A stretch of DNA of 64,000 bases from Halomonas sp. UBA3074 (GTDB lineage: Bacteria; Pseudomonadota; Gammaproteobacteria; Pseudomonadales; Halomonadaceae): positions 1-64,000 of the forward strand of contig NZ_DFBS01000026.1 in NCBI RefSeq assembly GCF_002366715.1, given 5' to 3'. The notes under the pieces are model-generated. The model saw only the letters and a list, made by a program, of their open reading frames with translations, made no database searches and was not told the DNA's origin. Positions 16,041-25,017 of the stretch are shown piece by piece. Positions within the stretch are counted from its first letter, which is position 1. Each line of letters opens with the position of its first letter. The position numbers and the translations under genes are program-made.

Positions 16041-16744
16041 TGCGTCTTGATCGTTTCCTGAGTGAAACCACGCCGTTAACCCGCAGCTTGGCCAAGCGGG
16101 CGCTGAAAAATGGCGAAGTCACCCTGAATGGTGAGCCAATCAAGCAATCGGCCACTCAAATCGATACCGATAACGATGTGGTTGTTCTTAATGGCGAACG
16201 GCTGGCGCTGGTAGGCGTGCGCTACATTATGCTGCACAAGCCGGTGGACGTTGAATGTAATGCCCGCCGCGGCCTCTACCCGCGGGCGATTGACTTGATC
16301 GATCTACCCAAAGTCGACCGTTTGCAGCCGGTAGGGCGTTTAGATGTGGATACAACGGGCCTGCTGTTGTTGACCGATGACGGCCAGTGGTCGCACCGTG
16401 TCACTTCCCCGCGCCACCGCTGCGCCAAGGTCTATATTGCCGAGCTAGCCGAACCCATGGAAGGCGCCACGGCAGAGTGGGCGATTGGCCAAGTGGCAGA
16501 TGGGCTGATGCTGGATGGCGAAGAAACCCCGACCCAGCCCGCCACGCTAAGGCTACTGTCGCCTACCCAGGCGGAGCTAACGATTACCGAAGGGCGCTAC
16601 CATCAGGTAAAACGTATGTTTGCGGCTTTGGGTAATCATGTTAACTCACTGCACCGTAGTAGCATCGGCGATTTAGCCTTGGACGCCAAGCTGGCTCCCG
16701 GTGAGTGGCGTGAGTTGACTGACGACGAAATTGCGCTGTTCTAA
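16037..16744 (+). CDS. rsuA: 16S rRNA pseudouridine(516) synthase
   Basis: A 235-residue RsuA/RluB/E/F-type pseudouridine synthase. The N-terminal S4 RNA-binding domain (MMRLDRFLSETTPLTRSLAK) is followed by the catalytic domain with the Asp motif GRLDVDTTGLLLLTDDG near residue 103 and YHQVKRMFAALGNHV near the end. It converts U516 of 16S rRNA to pseudouridine during 30S assembly. The first ATG overlaps the end of the preceding gene, and the second ATG three bases on is equally possible. RluB, RluE or RluF identity cannot be wholly excluded, but the short form with one S4 domain and the sequence style favour RsuA. Confidence 0.86.
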   Translation: MMRLDRFLSETTPLTRSLAKRALKNGEVTLNGEPIKQSATQIDTDNDVVVLNGERLALVGVRYIMLHKPVDVECNARRGLYPRAIDLIDLPKVDRLQPVGRLDVDTTGLLLLTDDGQWSHRVTSPRHRCAKVYIAELAEPMEGATAEWAIGQVADGLMLDGEETPTQPATLRLLSPTQAELTITEGRYHQVKRMFAALGNHVNSLHRSSIGDLALDAKLAPGEWRELTDDEIALF

Positions 16745-16765
16745 ATATCCAATAAGTATTCTTTT

Positions 16766-16792
16766 AGCCGCCACCTTAAAGGGTGAGCGGCT
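16766..16792 (+). terminator. Probable terminator after rsuA
   Basis: AGCCGCCACC (16766-16775) pairs with GGTG-A-GCGGCT (16782-16792), with one bulged A and a six-base loop, 22 bases after the rsuA stop. The following TTATATT is only a weak T tract. The rest of the gap to 16962 holds a weak AGGAGG/CCTCCT hairpin (about 16872-16898) and no gene that I can support. Confidence 0.6.
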
Positions 16793-16962
16793 TTATATTA
16801 GCTGAATATTTATACCGTTATCTTACGTGTGCGAATTAAGTCATTCCCGAATTTTTGTGCCAATCCGAAAGAGGAGGCCGCAAACTAGCACGACCTCCTG
16901 CCAATAGCGTTTAGCCACAGAAGCAACTGAATTTTAAGAGACGGAACTTAGCGGGGCTGAAC

Positions 16963-18546
16963 TTAAAGGGTTAAGTGAGCAGCCGCAATCAACGCTTGGG
17001 TGTAGGCATGCTGGGGCGCAGAAAGCACGTCCAGGCAGGGGCCTTGTTCGACCACTTTGCCATCTTTGAGCACCATGATGCGATGGGCCATGGCACGGAT
17101 AACGGCTAAGTCATGGCTAATGAACAAGTAGCTCAACTGCCTGCGGGCCTGTAGATCGCGCAGCAAAGTGACAAGCTGTTTCTGCACCGTGCGGTCTAAC
17201 GCCGAAGTCGGTTCATCGAGTACCAGCAGTTCTGGCTCCAAAATGATCGCCCGGGCGACGGCAATGCGCTGGCGCTGGCCGCCGGAAAACTCGTGGGGGT
17301 AGCGCGCCGCACAGCTCTCGGGCAAACCCACTTCGTAAAGGGTTTGGTTCACCCGCTGGGTGACTTCTTCGTGGCTCAGCTGCGGGTAATGAAAGCGCAA
17401 CCCCTCACTGACAATATCGAATACCGGCATGCGTGGCGAAAGGGCGCCGTAAGGATCTTGAAATACCATCTGTAGACGGTGGCGCTGGCGCCGCAAGTCG
17501 TTGCCGGTGAGGTTGCTTAACCGGTCGTCGCCCAGAGTGACCTCCCCCTGACTGCTGACCAGCCGCATCACTGCCGAGGCTAGCGTGGTTTTGCCCGACC
17601 CGGATTCTCCTACGATGCCTAACGTTTCGCCGGGCGCGATATGGAAATCGGTCGGGTGAACCGCCACGAAAGCAGGTGGCTGGCGCTTGAACAAGCCGGT
17701 TTTGGGACGTTTAAAGCTTACGCTCAATTGGTGAGCAGACAATAAAGGTAGCGATGGCTCAATTGGCTGAGGTCGGCCTTCCGGCTCGGCGGCAAGCAAC
17801 GCTTTGGTGTAATCGCTTTGCGGGTGTTGAAAGACCTGCTCAACGGGGCCAATTTCCTGAATACGCCCCTGATACATGACACAAATTCGATCAGCATGGC
17901 GACGCACTAGGTTTAAGTCATGGCTGATAAATAGCATGCCCATGCCGTGATTGTCACGCAGCTCGCGCAGCAGGGTCAGTATCTCCTGCTGTACGGTCAC
18001 ATCCAACGCTGTAGTGGGCTCATCGGCAATCAGCAGCGCGGGGTTGTTGGCAATCGCCATGGCAATCATCACCCGCTGACGCTGGCCACCGGAAAGTTGG
18101 TGGGGCCAGGCATCCAGCAGCTCTTCGGGGCGCGGTAGCTGCACCTGTTCGAGCAGTGCTTTGCTGCGCTGGCGGGCAGCCTGGCCGCGTAAGCCCTGGT
18201 GCAAGCGTAACGCTTCGCCAATCTGCTTGCCAATTCGGTGGAGCGGGTTGAGCGAGGTCATTGGCTCTTGAAAAATGAACCCGATCCGATTGCCGCGTAC
18301 CCCGTTCCACAGCGCTTGGGTCAAGGTCGAGAGGTCGGTATCGCCTAGCCAGCGTTCGCCCTGAACAATTGCGTTACTGGGCAACAGGTTGACCATGCCG
18401 AGCGCGGACACCGATTTACCCGACCCGGACTCGCCCACAATGGCCAGGGTCTCACCTGCATTGAGAGTGAGCGATAGCGAGTGCACTACTGAAACGTCAT
18501 CAAAGGCGACGGTTAAGTTTTCAATGCGCAGGAGCGGGTTAGGCAT
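16963..18546 (-). CDS. yejF: Microcin C/oligopeptide ABC transporter, double ATP-binding protein YejF
   Basis: A 527-residue protein with two ABC ATPase domains in tandem. The first has Walker A GESGSGKSVSALG near residue 37, signature LSGGQRQRVMIAMA and Walker B LLIADEPTTALDV. The second has GESGSGKTTLASAV, FSGGQRQRIAVARA and LLVLDEPTSALD. Dpp/Opp systems usually split these domains into D and F proteins; the fusion is typical of YejF. It is the last gene of yejABEF, and its ATG lies inside the end of yejE (8-base overlap). A longer in-frame start 78 bases upstream would overlap yejE far more and is rejected. It energises import of peptides by YejB/YejE. Confidence 0.93.
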   Translation of the reverse strand: MPNPLLRIENLTVAFDDVSVVHSLSLTLNAGETLAIVGESGSGKSVSALGMVNLLPSNAIVQGERWLGDTDLSTLTQALWNGVRGNRIGFIFQEPMTSLNPLHRIGKQIGEALRLHQGLRGQAARQRSKALLEQVQLPRPEELLDAWPHQLSGGQRQRVMIAMAIANNPALLIADEPTTALDVTVQQEILTLLRELRDNHGMGMLFISHDLNLVRRHADRICVMYQGRIQEIGPVEQVFQHPQSDYTKALLAAEPEGRPQPIEPSLPLLSAHQLSVSFKRPKTGLFKRQPPAFVAVHPTDFHIAPGETLGIVGESGSGKTTLASAVMRLVSSQGEVTLGDDRLSNLTGNDLRRQRHRLQMVFQDPYGALSPRMPVFDIVSEGLRFHYPQLSHEEVTQRVNQTLYEVGLPESCAARYPHEFSGGQRQRIAVARAIILEPELLVLDEPTSALDRTVQKQLVTLLRDLQARRQLSYLFISHDLAVIRAMAHRIMVLKDGKVVEQGPCLDVLSAPQHAYTQALIAAAHLTL

Positions 18547-19615
18547 GGTGTGTCTCCTGGGCAGGTGAGGCCTGGCGCTGCTGAACGTGGCGGGGGTCGA
18601 AGGCATCGCGTAGGCCTTCGCCAATAAAGACCAGTAGCGAAAGCATGATCGCGAGTGTCATGAATGCCGTGATGCCCAGCCAAGGAGCATGAAGGTTATT
18701 TTTACCCTGCGCTGCCAGTTCGCCAAGCGAAGGGGCGCCCGGGGGCAGGCCAAAGCCGAGGAAATCCAGCGCGGTTAAGGTACCGATAGCCCCGGTAAAC
18801 AGAAATGGAATGAACGTCAGGGTCGCGACCATTGCGTTAGGCAGCACATGGCGCCACATGATCAGGCGCGAGGGCAAGCCCATCGCTTTGGCGGCACGCA
18901 CATACTCAAGGTTACGTGCGCGCAAAAACTCCGCGCGGACAATATCTACGAGCCCCAGCCATGAAAACAGCAGCATGATCCCCAGCAGCCACCAGAAGCC
19001 CGGCTGGACGAAACTGGCCAGGATGATTAGCAGAAACAGTACCGGCAGGCCCGACCAGATTTCAGTCACGCGCTGGCCGATCAAATCTACTTTGCCGCCA
19101 AAGTAGCCCTGCACCCCGCCGACTACGACGCCAATCACCAACGAGCCCACGGTCAGCACCAATGCAAATGCAACCGACAGGCGAAAGCCATAAATGACCC
19201 GGGCCAATACATCGCGGCCCTGATCATCGGTGCCCAGCCAGTGGCGGCTGTCCGGTGGCGCCGGAGAAGGGCGCGTCATGTTCATGTCCAGGGTCTGGTA
19301 AGAATAAGGAATGGCGGGCCACAACGCCCAGCCGTGATCCTTGATCTGTTGTTGAATGAACGGATCCAGGTAATCGGTGCGCGTGGGTAAAAAGCCGTCA
19401 AACTCGGTTTCTGGGTAATCGACCAGCAGCGGTACGTACCACTGCCCGTCATACTGTATAACGATGGGCTTGTCGTTGGCGATCAGTTCGGCAAACAGGC
19501 TCAATACAAACAGCGCGGTAAATAGCCAAAGCGACACCCAGGCACGGCGGTTGGCCTTGAAGGCCGCCAATCGACGCCGGGTAATAGGCGATAAGCGGGA
19601 GGTTAACGTGGCCAT
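18539..19615 (-). CDS. yejE: Peptide ABC transporter permease YejE
   Basis: A 358-residue inner-membrane permease. A cytoplasmic N-terminus rich in Arg (RLSPITRRRLAAFKANRR) leads to a first membrane span near residue 35, then a periplasmic insertion (FDGFLPTRTDYLDPF... SYQTLDMNMTRPSPAPP) characteristic of YejE. Five further spans carry the EAA motif EYVRAAKAMGLPSRLIMWRHVLPNA. It ends with a DPRHVQQR segment after the last span. It pairs with YejB to form the channel. The gene lies two bases after yejB and overlaps yejF. Confidence 0.94.
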   Translation of the reverse strand: MATLTSRLSPITRRRLAAFKANRRAWVSLWLFTALFVLSLFAELIANDKPIVIQYDGQWYVPLLVDYPETEFDGFLPTRTDYLDPFIQQQIKDHGWALWPAIPYSYQTLDMNMTRPSPAPPDSRHWLGTDDQGRDVLARVIYGFRLSVAFALVLTVGSLVIGVVVGGVQGYFGGKVDLIGQRVTEIWSGLPVLFLLIILASFVQPGFWWLLGIMLLFSWLGLVDIVRAEFLRARNLEYVRAAKAMGLPSRLIMWRHVLPNAMVATLTFIPFLFTGAIGTLTALDFLGFGLPPGAPSLGELAAQGKNNLHAPWLGITAFMTLAIMLSLLVFIGEGLRDAFDPRHVQQRQASPAQETHHA

Positions 19616-19617
19616 TT

Positions 19618-20691
19618 TCAGGACTCCCGGGTCGAAAAGTCGATACGTGGGTCAACCCACACGTAGGTCAAATCGGAAATCAGCTTGAGGATCAGCCCGA
19701 TCACGGTATACAGGAATAGCGTGCCGAAAATAACCGGGTAATCGCGCTGCATGACCGCCTCGAATCCGAGCAGGCCCAGGCCATCCAGAGAGAAAATGAC
19801 TTCGATCAGCAGCGCGCCGGTAAAGAAAATGCCGATCATGGCGGCAGGCAGGCCCGCGATAATGATCAGCATGGCATTACGAAACACATGACCATAAAGC
19901 ACACGCCGTTCATCGGCGCCTTTAGCGCGAGCGGTAATGACATACTGCTTGTGAATTTCATCCAGAAAGCTGTTTTTGGTCAGCATGGTCAGGGTAGCAA
20001 AGCTGCCAATCGAGGCGGCAATGACCGGCAGCGTGATATGCCAGAAGTAGTCCTTCACCTTCCCCCAGGCCGATAGTTGCTCAAAGTCGGGCGAGGTCAG
20101 GCCACGTAGGGGGAAAAGATCCCAGTAGGTGCCGCCAGCGAAGAGCACGATTAGCAGTATCGCAAACAGAAAGCCCGGAATGGCGTAGCCAACGATAACC
20201 AGCCCCGATGACCAGACATCGAAGCGGGAACCGTGGCGAAGCGCTTTTTTAATGCCCAGTGGAATCGAAATCAGATAGACCAGCAGCGTGGTCCAAAGCC
20301 CCAGCGAAATGGAAACAGGCAGTCGCTCGATCATCAGCTCGGTCACCGGCCGGTCGCGAAAGAAACTGGTGCCGAAATCGAGCGTGAGGTAATCCGCCAT
20401 CATGCCGATAAAGCGCTCGTGGGCAGGCTTGTCAAAACCAAACTGTGCTTCGAGCTGTTCGATGAAGCGGGGGTCAATACCCCGGGCGCCGCGCGAATCG
20501 TCGCTGACTTGAACATCGGCACCGCCCATGTCCAGGCGAGTGCTGGCCATGGCATCGGCGCCTTCAAAGCGTGCCAGCATCTGATCAATTGGCCCACCCG
20601 GCGCCGCCTGAACAATGATGAAATTGAGTAGCATGATCCCGAAAAGGGTGGGAATCATTAGCAGCAGTCGGCGTAGAGTATAGCGTGCCAC
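19618..20691 (-). CDS. yejB: Peptide ABC transporter permease YejB
   Basis: A 357-residue DppB-like permease: the first span RLLLMIPTLFGIMLLNFIIVQAAPGGP is followed by the long periplasmic loop with FDKPAHERFIGMMADYLTLDFG, and the EAA loop reads QYVITARAKGADERRVLYGHVFRNA. I chose the GTG start (VARYTLRR) because GGAG lies six bases before it and homologues begin at this point. An ATG four codons upstream (20703) is the alternative. It lies about 25 bases after yejA and two bases before yejE. Confidence 0.9.
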   Translation of the reverse strand: MARYTLRRLLLMIPTLFGIMLLNFIIVQAAPGGPIDQMLARFEGADAMASTRLDMGGADVQVSDDSRGARGIDPRFIEQLEAQFGFDKPAHERFIGMMADYLTLDFGTSFFRDRPVTELMIERLPVSISLGLWTTLLVYLISIPLGIKKALRHGSRFDVWSSGLVIVGYAIPGFLFAILLIVLFAGGTYWDLFPLRGLTSPDFEQLSAWGKVKDYFWHITLPVIAASIGSFATLTMLTKNSFLDEIHKQYVITARAKGADERRVLYGHVFRNAMLIIIAGLPAAMIGIFFTGALLIEVIFSLDGLGLLGFEAVMQRDYPVIFGTLFLYTVIGLILKLISDLTYVWVDPRIDFSTRES

Positions 20692-20716
20692 AGAGCACTC
20701 CATCGTTCTTAAAGGA

Positions 20717-22660
20717 TCAGCGGCGTCGTTGACGGCGCTGTAATTCTGCTTCTCGCTCGGTATCTACCCACCACGCGTCCAGATCCATCGCATATTGAGG
20801 AAACGGCTCGGGATAGCCAAACTTGTCCCAGATCGCAATTCGGGTTTCCCCCGAGTGGTAGTGGGGAATGACATAAAACCCCCAGCGCAGCACGCGATCC
20901 AGTGCACGCGTAGCGGTATCCAACGCCTCACGGCCATCGGCACGGATGATCGCTTCGACTAGGGCATCCACTGCTGGATGCGCGAGCGACATACGGTTAC
21001 GGCTCTGCGGTGCTTCAGCGGCGGCGCTGGTCCAGAAGTCGCGCTGCTCATTCCCAGGGTTGTTCGACTGGGGGAAGTGGCTAATCACTATGTCATAGTC
21101 GTAATTGCGCTGCCGGTTTAAATACTGATTGATATCAACGATGCGCAGCGAGGTTTGCACCCCCAGGCGGGCCATATTGCGCAACATGGGCTGTACTACC
21201 CGTTCAAGCCCTGAGTCGTATAGCAGTACTTCCAGGCTTAATGGCCGCCCGGTTTGTTGATTGACCAGTATGCCGTCCTCGACGCGATAGCCCGCATCGC
21301 GCAGAAGCTCCAGCGCTTTACGCAGCCGCTCACGCAGGTCGGTGGGCTGGTCAATGGGAAGTGGCTCGGTGAACAGTCGATCAGAGCCGTGAGAGGCGAT
21401 TAACTCGTCCTTAAAGGGTTCGAGCAGCGCCAACTCTTCCTCTGAAGGCAGCCCAGTGGCCTCCATCTCGGAGTTCTGGAAGAAGCTTTCAGTGCGTCGG
21501 TAGGTATCGTAGAAAATATTGGTATTGAGCCAGGGGAAGTCGAACGTCAGACTCAGCGCTTCACGAACACGCGGGTCTTGAAACTTCTCTTTACGCAGGT
21601 TGAAAACAAACGCCTGCATCATGGATGGGTTGACATCGGGGACAGTCAGCCGCTTCACCAAGCCCTCTTCATAGGCTGGGAAATCATAGCCAATCGCCCA
21701 CGTGGCCGCACGAGCATCAGTGCGGAAATCGGTTAGGCCCGCTTTAAAGGCTTCCCAGGCAATATCCCGATCGCGGTAGTAGTCGTACACGACGCGATCG
21801 ATGTTATAGCGCCCGACATTGACGGGTAAATCTTTGCCCCAGTAATCGTCGTTACGCTGGTAAACGATGCGCCTGCCAGGGTCAACTTCGTTAATGCGAT
21901 ACGGCCCCGAACCGGGGTGCGCCGCTAGGGTAGGCGATGTGAATTCGCGTGGTTCCCAGTAGTGGCGGGGGAGTATGGGCAACTGGGCAACGATGAGCGG
22001 GAGTTCTCGGGAATCGGTGTCATTGAAGGTAAAGCGCACCTGCTGCTCGTTTAGCGCGATAGCTTCTTCGACGCCTGCGTAATAACTCGCGTAAAAAGGA
22101 TTCCCCTCTTCACGCAGCAGGTTTAGCGAGAACACCACGTCATAGGCAGTGACCGGTTCGCCGTCTTGAAAGCGTGCTTCGGGGCGAAGGTCAAACTCGA
22201 TCCATTCCCGGTCAGGATCCAGGCGCACGCCTTCTGCCAGCAAGCCATAGAGGCTAAAGGGCTCATTGGGATTGCTCGCCATCAGGGTGTCGTAAATTTG
22301 CGAAATGCCGGTGGCCGGCGTGCCGCGGATAATGAAGGGATTAGTGGAATCAAAGCTGCCACCCACGGCGGTATGGGTAATCGTACCGCCCTTGGGGGCT
22401 TGCGGGTTGACGTGCGGAAAGTAGGGAAAGTCTGCCGGTAGCGCTGGGCTATCGTAAAGCGATAGCCCGTGAACCGTTTCGACGGGCACCACATTGTTTG
22501 CATCGGTATTTAAATCACCTACCACATCATTGCCAGAAGGGCGGTTGGACGCGTCAGGCGTGACCGTTACTTGTGAAGCCAGTAGCGATACGGTTACTAA
22601 TAGGCCACTAAGGAGTAGAAGCGCTTTCGCAAATAACAGACCACGCGGCATTGGTGACAT
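20717..22660 (-). CDS. yejA: Extracellular peptide-binding protein YejA (SBP family 5)
   Basis: A 647-residue periplasmic binding protein of the large SBP_bac_5 type. A signal-like segment (LLFAKALLLLSGLLVTVSLLAS) precedes a mature domain with HGLSLYDSPALPADFPYFPHVNP, PKGGTITHTAVGGSFDSTNPF, FDLRPEARFQDGEPVTAYDVVF and a HPGSGPYRINEVDPGRRIVY loop. These are typical of YejA, which feeds the YejBEF transporter (microcin C and other peptides in enterics). It is the first gene of the operon. In-frame ATGs at 22660 and 22651 both fit the signal peptide; the ribosome site does not decide between them. An Arg-rich C-terminal tail (ELQRRQRRR) is present. Confidence 0.9.
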   Translation of the reverse strand: MSPMPRGLLFAKALLLLSGLLVTVSLLASQVTVTPDASNRPSGNDVVGDLNTDANNVVPVETVHGLSLYDSPALPADFPYFPHVNPQAPKGGTITHTAVGGSFDSTNPFIIRGTPATGISQIYDTLMASNPNEPFSLYGLLAEGVRLDPDREWIEFDLRPEARFQDGEPVTAYDVVFSLNLLREEGNPFYASYYAGVEEAIALNEQQVRFTFNDTDSRELPLIVAQLPILPRHYWEPREFTSPTLAAHPGSGPYRINEVDPGRRIVYQRNDDYWGKDLPVNVGRYNIDRVVYDYYRDRDIAWEAFKAGLTDFRTDARAATWAIGYDFPAYEEGLVKRLTVPDVNPSMMQAFVFNLRKEKFQDPRVREALSLTFDFPWLNTNIFYDTYRRTESFFQNSEMEATGLPSEEELALLEPFKDELIASHGSDRLFTEPLPIDQPTDLRERLRKALELLRDAGYRVEDGILVNQQTGRPLSLEVLLYDSGLERVVQPMLRNMARLGVQTSLRIVDINQYLNRQRNYDYDIVISHFPQSNNPGNEQRDFWTSAAAEAPQSRNRMSLAHPAVDALVEAIIRADGREALDTATRALDRVLRWGFYVIPHYHSGETRIAIWDKFGYPEPFPQYAMDLDAWWVDTEREAELQRRQRRR

Positions 22661-22835
22661 CCCATGTAAACAAAGCCAACTCGTTAACCCATCAAATTTC
22701 GATGATCCGGTTATCAATACCTTTTAAAAACAACTGCTTCTATCGAAACCGCTGTAAACCATGCTGCTCTAGCAACCTTGCCACGATGCGTTATCGATCA
22801 GAGCGCTAGTGGTGCTAGGGGTCAGCGGCTAGGGG

Positions 22836-24065
22836 TCAACGACCTGACAGGGTCAGTAGCTGCCCTGGCTGTATAGCACTGGGGCGGTCGATAGCATTCC
22901 AGCGTATCAGATCTTGCTGATTGATATTATAACGGGCCGCAATCGCTGAGAGACTATCACCCCTTTCAACGCGATGTGTATCGGCGCCGTTAGTTTGCGC
23001 AAGTGCCTGGCTATTGCCTTGTGACAGTTGCGCCAGTACCTGTTTATCGACTTCTTCAGGCACCAGCAGGGTCTGCGCGCTGCGTGGGTCGATACTGCCG
23101 TTTAGCAGGCCTGGGTTCAGTTCCGCTAACGCCGTTTTGCTGACATCGAGCATTTGCGACGCTTCTGTCAGGCTCACGGCATGAGCCAGCTGAACTTTGG
23201 CGAAAGCGGGGTCGATATGAATCTCGGGGAGACTCACGCCGTATTTTTCCGGATCGTTAATGATCGTGGCGATCGCTTTCAACTTGGGCACGTACTGCAT
23301 GGTTTCGTAGGGAAGGGAGAGATCCCAGTATTCGCCGCTCAAACCTTGGTTCTGCACTTGGCGCTGAGCGTTGTTAACCGTCCCCGCGCCAGCATTATAG
23401 GCGGCGAGTGACAGCATGAGGTCGCCTTCGTACCACTGGTCAGCCTGCATTTCCAGGTAGTCCAACGCGGCCTCGGTAGAGGTCACCACATCTAAACGAC
23501 CATCATAATTACCGTTACGTACCAGGCCCAATGCATCGCCGGTGCCGGGCATAAATTGCCACAAGCCCGCCGCGCCGCGATGGCTGCGTGCACCGGGGTC
23601 GAAAGAGCTCTCGACAAAGGGAATTAGCGCGACTTCACCCGGCAGCCCACGCTCGCTTACCTGCTGAGTAATCCAGGCAAGCCACGGAGTGGCACGTTCA
23701 GTGATGGTGGCAATGTTTTCAGGGCTTGAACGATAGTGCTCGATCCATTCATCCACGCGCGCCTGGGCTTGTGCTGGCAATGTTTTCTCTTGCCACTGAA
23801 AGCTTTCACGTAGCGTGGTCCAGGCATCCTGGGGTTCAAGCTCTAGCGCCTCCCAAAAATGGGTCTGGAAAGGCGTTGGATAGGGCGTTAGGTCGGTTGA
23901 CGACGCCGTTTGACCAGCGTTAGACGCCGTTGGGGTCGCACCTGCGGTGGTTTCATAAGCTGGGGCAGAGGCTTGCGAGCTTGCCGCAGCGGCTAACATT
24001 AGGCCCATTATTACGGTACTGCCAGCGCTCAGCAAAAAACGCTGGCGAATCGTTCTATAGGTCAT
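22836..24065 (-). CDS. mltD: Membrane-bound lytic murein transglycosylase D
   Basis: A 409-residue envelope enzyme that cleaves peptidoglycan glycan strands to 1,6-anhydro ends. A signal peptide (RFLLSAGSTVIMGLMLAAAASSQASA) is followed by a Thr/Ala-rich linker. The SLT domain spans about residues 150-290 with the catalytic Glu in IPFVESSFDPGARS, then AAGLWQFMPGTG, DYLEMQADQWYEGDLMLSLA and AYNAGAGTV. A degenerate LysM-like stretch near 300-345 and a clear C-terminal LysM (HRVERGDSLSAIAARYNI...PGQLLTLSGR) follow. Enteric MltD is a lipoprotein; no lipobox Cys is evident here, so this form may be soluble or signal-anchored. It lies beside gloB, as in many gammaproteobacteria. Confidence 0.91.
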   Translation of the reverse strand: MTYRTIRQRFLLSAGSTVIMGLMLAAAASSQASAPAYETTAGATPTASNAGQTASSTDLTPYPTPFQTHFWEALELEPQDAWTTLRESFQWQEKTLPAQAQARVDEWIEHYRSSPENIATITERATPWLAWITQQVSERGLPGEVALIPFVESSFDPGARSHRGAAGLWQFMPGTGDALGLVRNGNYDGRLDVVTSTEAALDYLEMQADQWYEGDLMLSLAAYNAGAGTVNNAQRQVQNQGLSGEYWDLSLPYETMQYVPKLKAIATIINDPEKYGVSLPEIHIDPAFAKVQLAHAVSLTEASQMLDVSKTALAELNPGLLNGSIDPRSAQTLLVPEEVDKQVLAQLSQGNSQALAQTNGADTHRVERGDSLSAIAARYNINQQDLIRWNAIDRPSAIQPGQLLTLSGR

Positions 24066-24095
24066 AGTTACATTCGTTTGGTTTCGATAGCGTTC

Positions 24096-24863
24096 TTAGA
24101 AACGGTTCTTCCACTCACGCAGGGTGGTGAACGTAGCGAGATCATTATCATTAACACCCTGAGTACCTGCTGCTTGGCGCACGCTATCTGTGCCCACGCG
24201 AAGGTAGGGATTAATTTTCAGCTCGCGTCCTATCGTGCTGGGTAAGGTGGGGCGATCCAATGCCCGCGCCTTTTCACACTCCTGCAAGGCGTGTTTAACA
24301 TCTTCATTTTCAGGGTCCGCAGCACGAGCAAACTCAAGGTTCGCCTGTGTATACTCATGGGCTGCAAAGACCAGCGTATCTTCAGGTAGTTCCGCAAATT
24401 TGTTCAACGCGTTGAACATCTGCTCTGGCGTGCCTTCAAATAAACGACCACACCCGGCGCAAAAAAGCGTATCGCCACAAAATAGCAGCGCGGGAATACC
24501 GGCAGTGAAATAGCTAATATGGTCCAGCGTATGGCCGGGGGTCGCCATTACATCGAACAAGCGACCCATGATGCGGACTTCGTCGCCGTCGCCCACGGTT
24601 TCGTCGATCCCTTCGATAGAGGGATTGGCGGGCCCAATGACGTGAGGGGAGTAGCGTTTGATTAATTCGGCTACACCACCCGTATGATCATGATGGTGAT
24701 GTGTAATCAGTATGCTCTCGAGGCTTAGCGACTCACGCTCAAGAAACTCAATTACGGGGGCCGCTTCACCGGGATCCACAACGCAAACGCTTTGGCTGGT
24801 ATCTTGTCTCAATAGCCAAATATAGTTGTCGCTTAGCGCTGGGATCGGTGTCACGCTCATCAT
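24096..24863 (-). CDS. gloB: Hydroxyacylglutathione hydrolase (glyoxalase II)
   Basis: A 255-residue metallo-beta-lactamase-fold enzyme that hydrolyses S-lactoylglutathione to lactate and glutathione in methylglyoxal detoxification. The binuclear metal motif THHHHDHTGG is at about residues 54-63, the GHTLDHISY His near 110, and FCGDTLFCAGCGRLFEGT with the bridging Asp near 130; FAAHEYTQANLEFA provides the last His. The C-terminal helical domain ends TLREWKNRF. Two adjacent ATGs (24863, 24860) are possible starts. It is divergent from the methyltransferase-rnhA-dnaQ unit, with a perfect palindrome between them. Confidence 0.95.
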   Translation of the reverse strand: MMSVTPIPALSDNYIWLLRQDTSQSVCVVDPGEAAPVIEFLERESLSLESILITHHHHDHTGGVAELIKRYSPHVIGPANPSIEGIDETVGDGDEVRIMGRLFDVMATPGHTLDHISYFTAGIPALLFCGDTLFCAGCGRLFEGTPEQMFNALNKFAELPEDTLVFAAHEYTQANLEFARAADPENEDVKHALQECEKARALDRPTLPSTIGRELKINPYLRVGTDSVRQAAGTQGVNDNDLATFTTLREWKNRF

Positions 24864-24936
24864 CGGCGAGATCCTTTAATTTCGAAGATACAGAATTGAC
24901 TAACCAATATGCATAAGCACGCTAAACAACGCGCTT

Positions 24937-24955
24937 CTTAATTTTGTAAATTAAG
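24937..24955. promoter_or_regulatory. Perfect palindrome in the gloB / methyltransferase divergent promoter
   Basis: CTTAATTT (24937-24944) and AAATTAAG (24948-24955) are exact reverse complements around TGT. The site lies about 75 bases from the gloB start and 63 bases from the opposite start codon, so a bound repressor could control both directions. It could also simply be A+T-rich promoter sequence. Confidence 0.4.
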
Positions 24956-25017
24956 TGGCACTAAATCAGTGTAAACAAGGCGTTTAAAAGCCGTTACTGT
25001 GGAGGGAAGCGCTGTTC

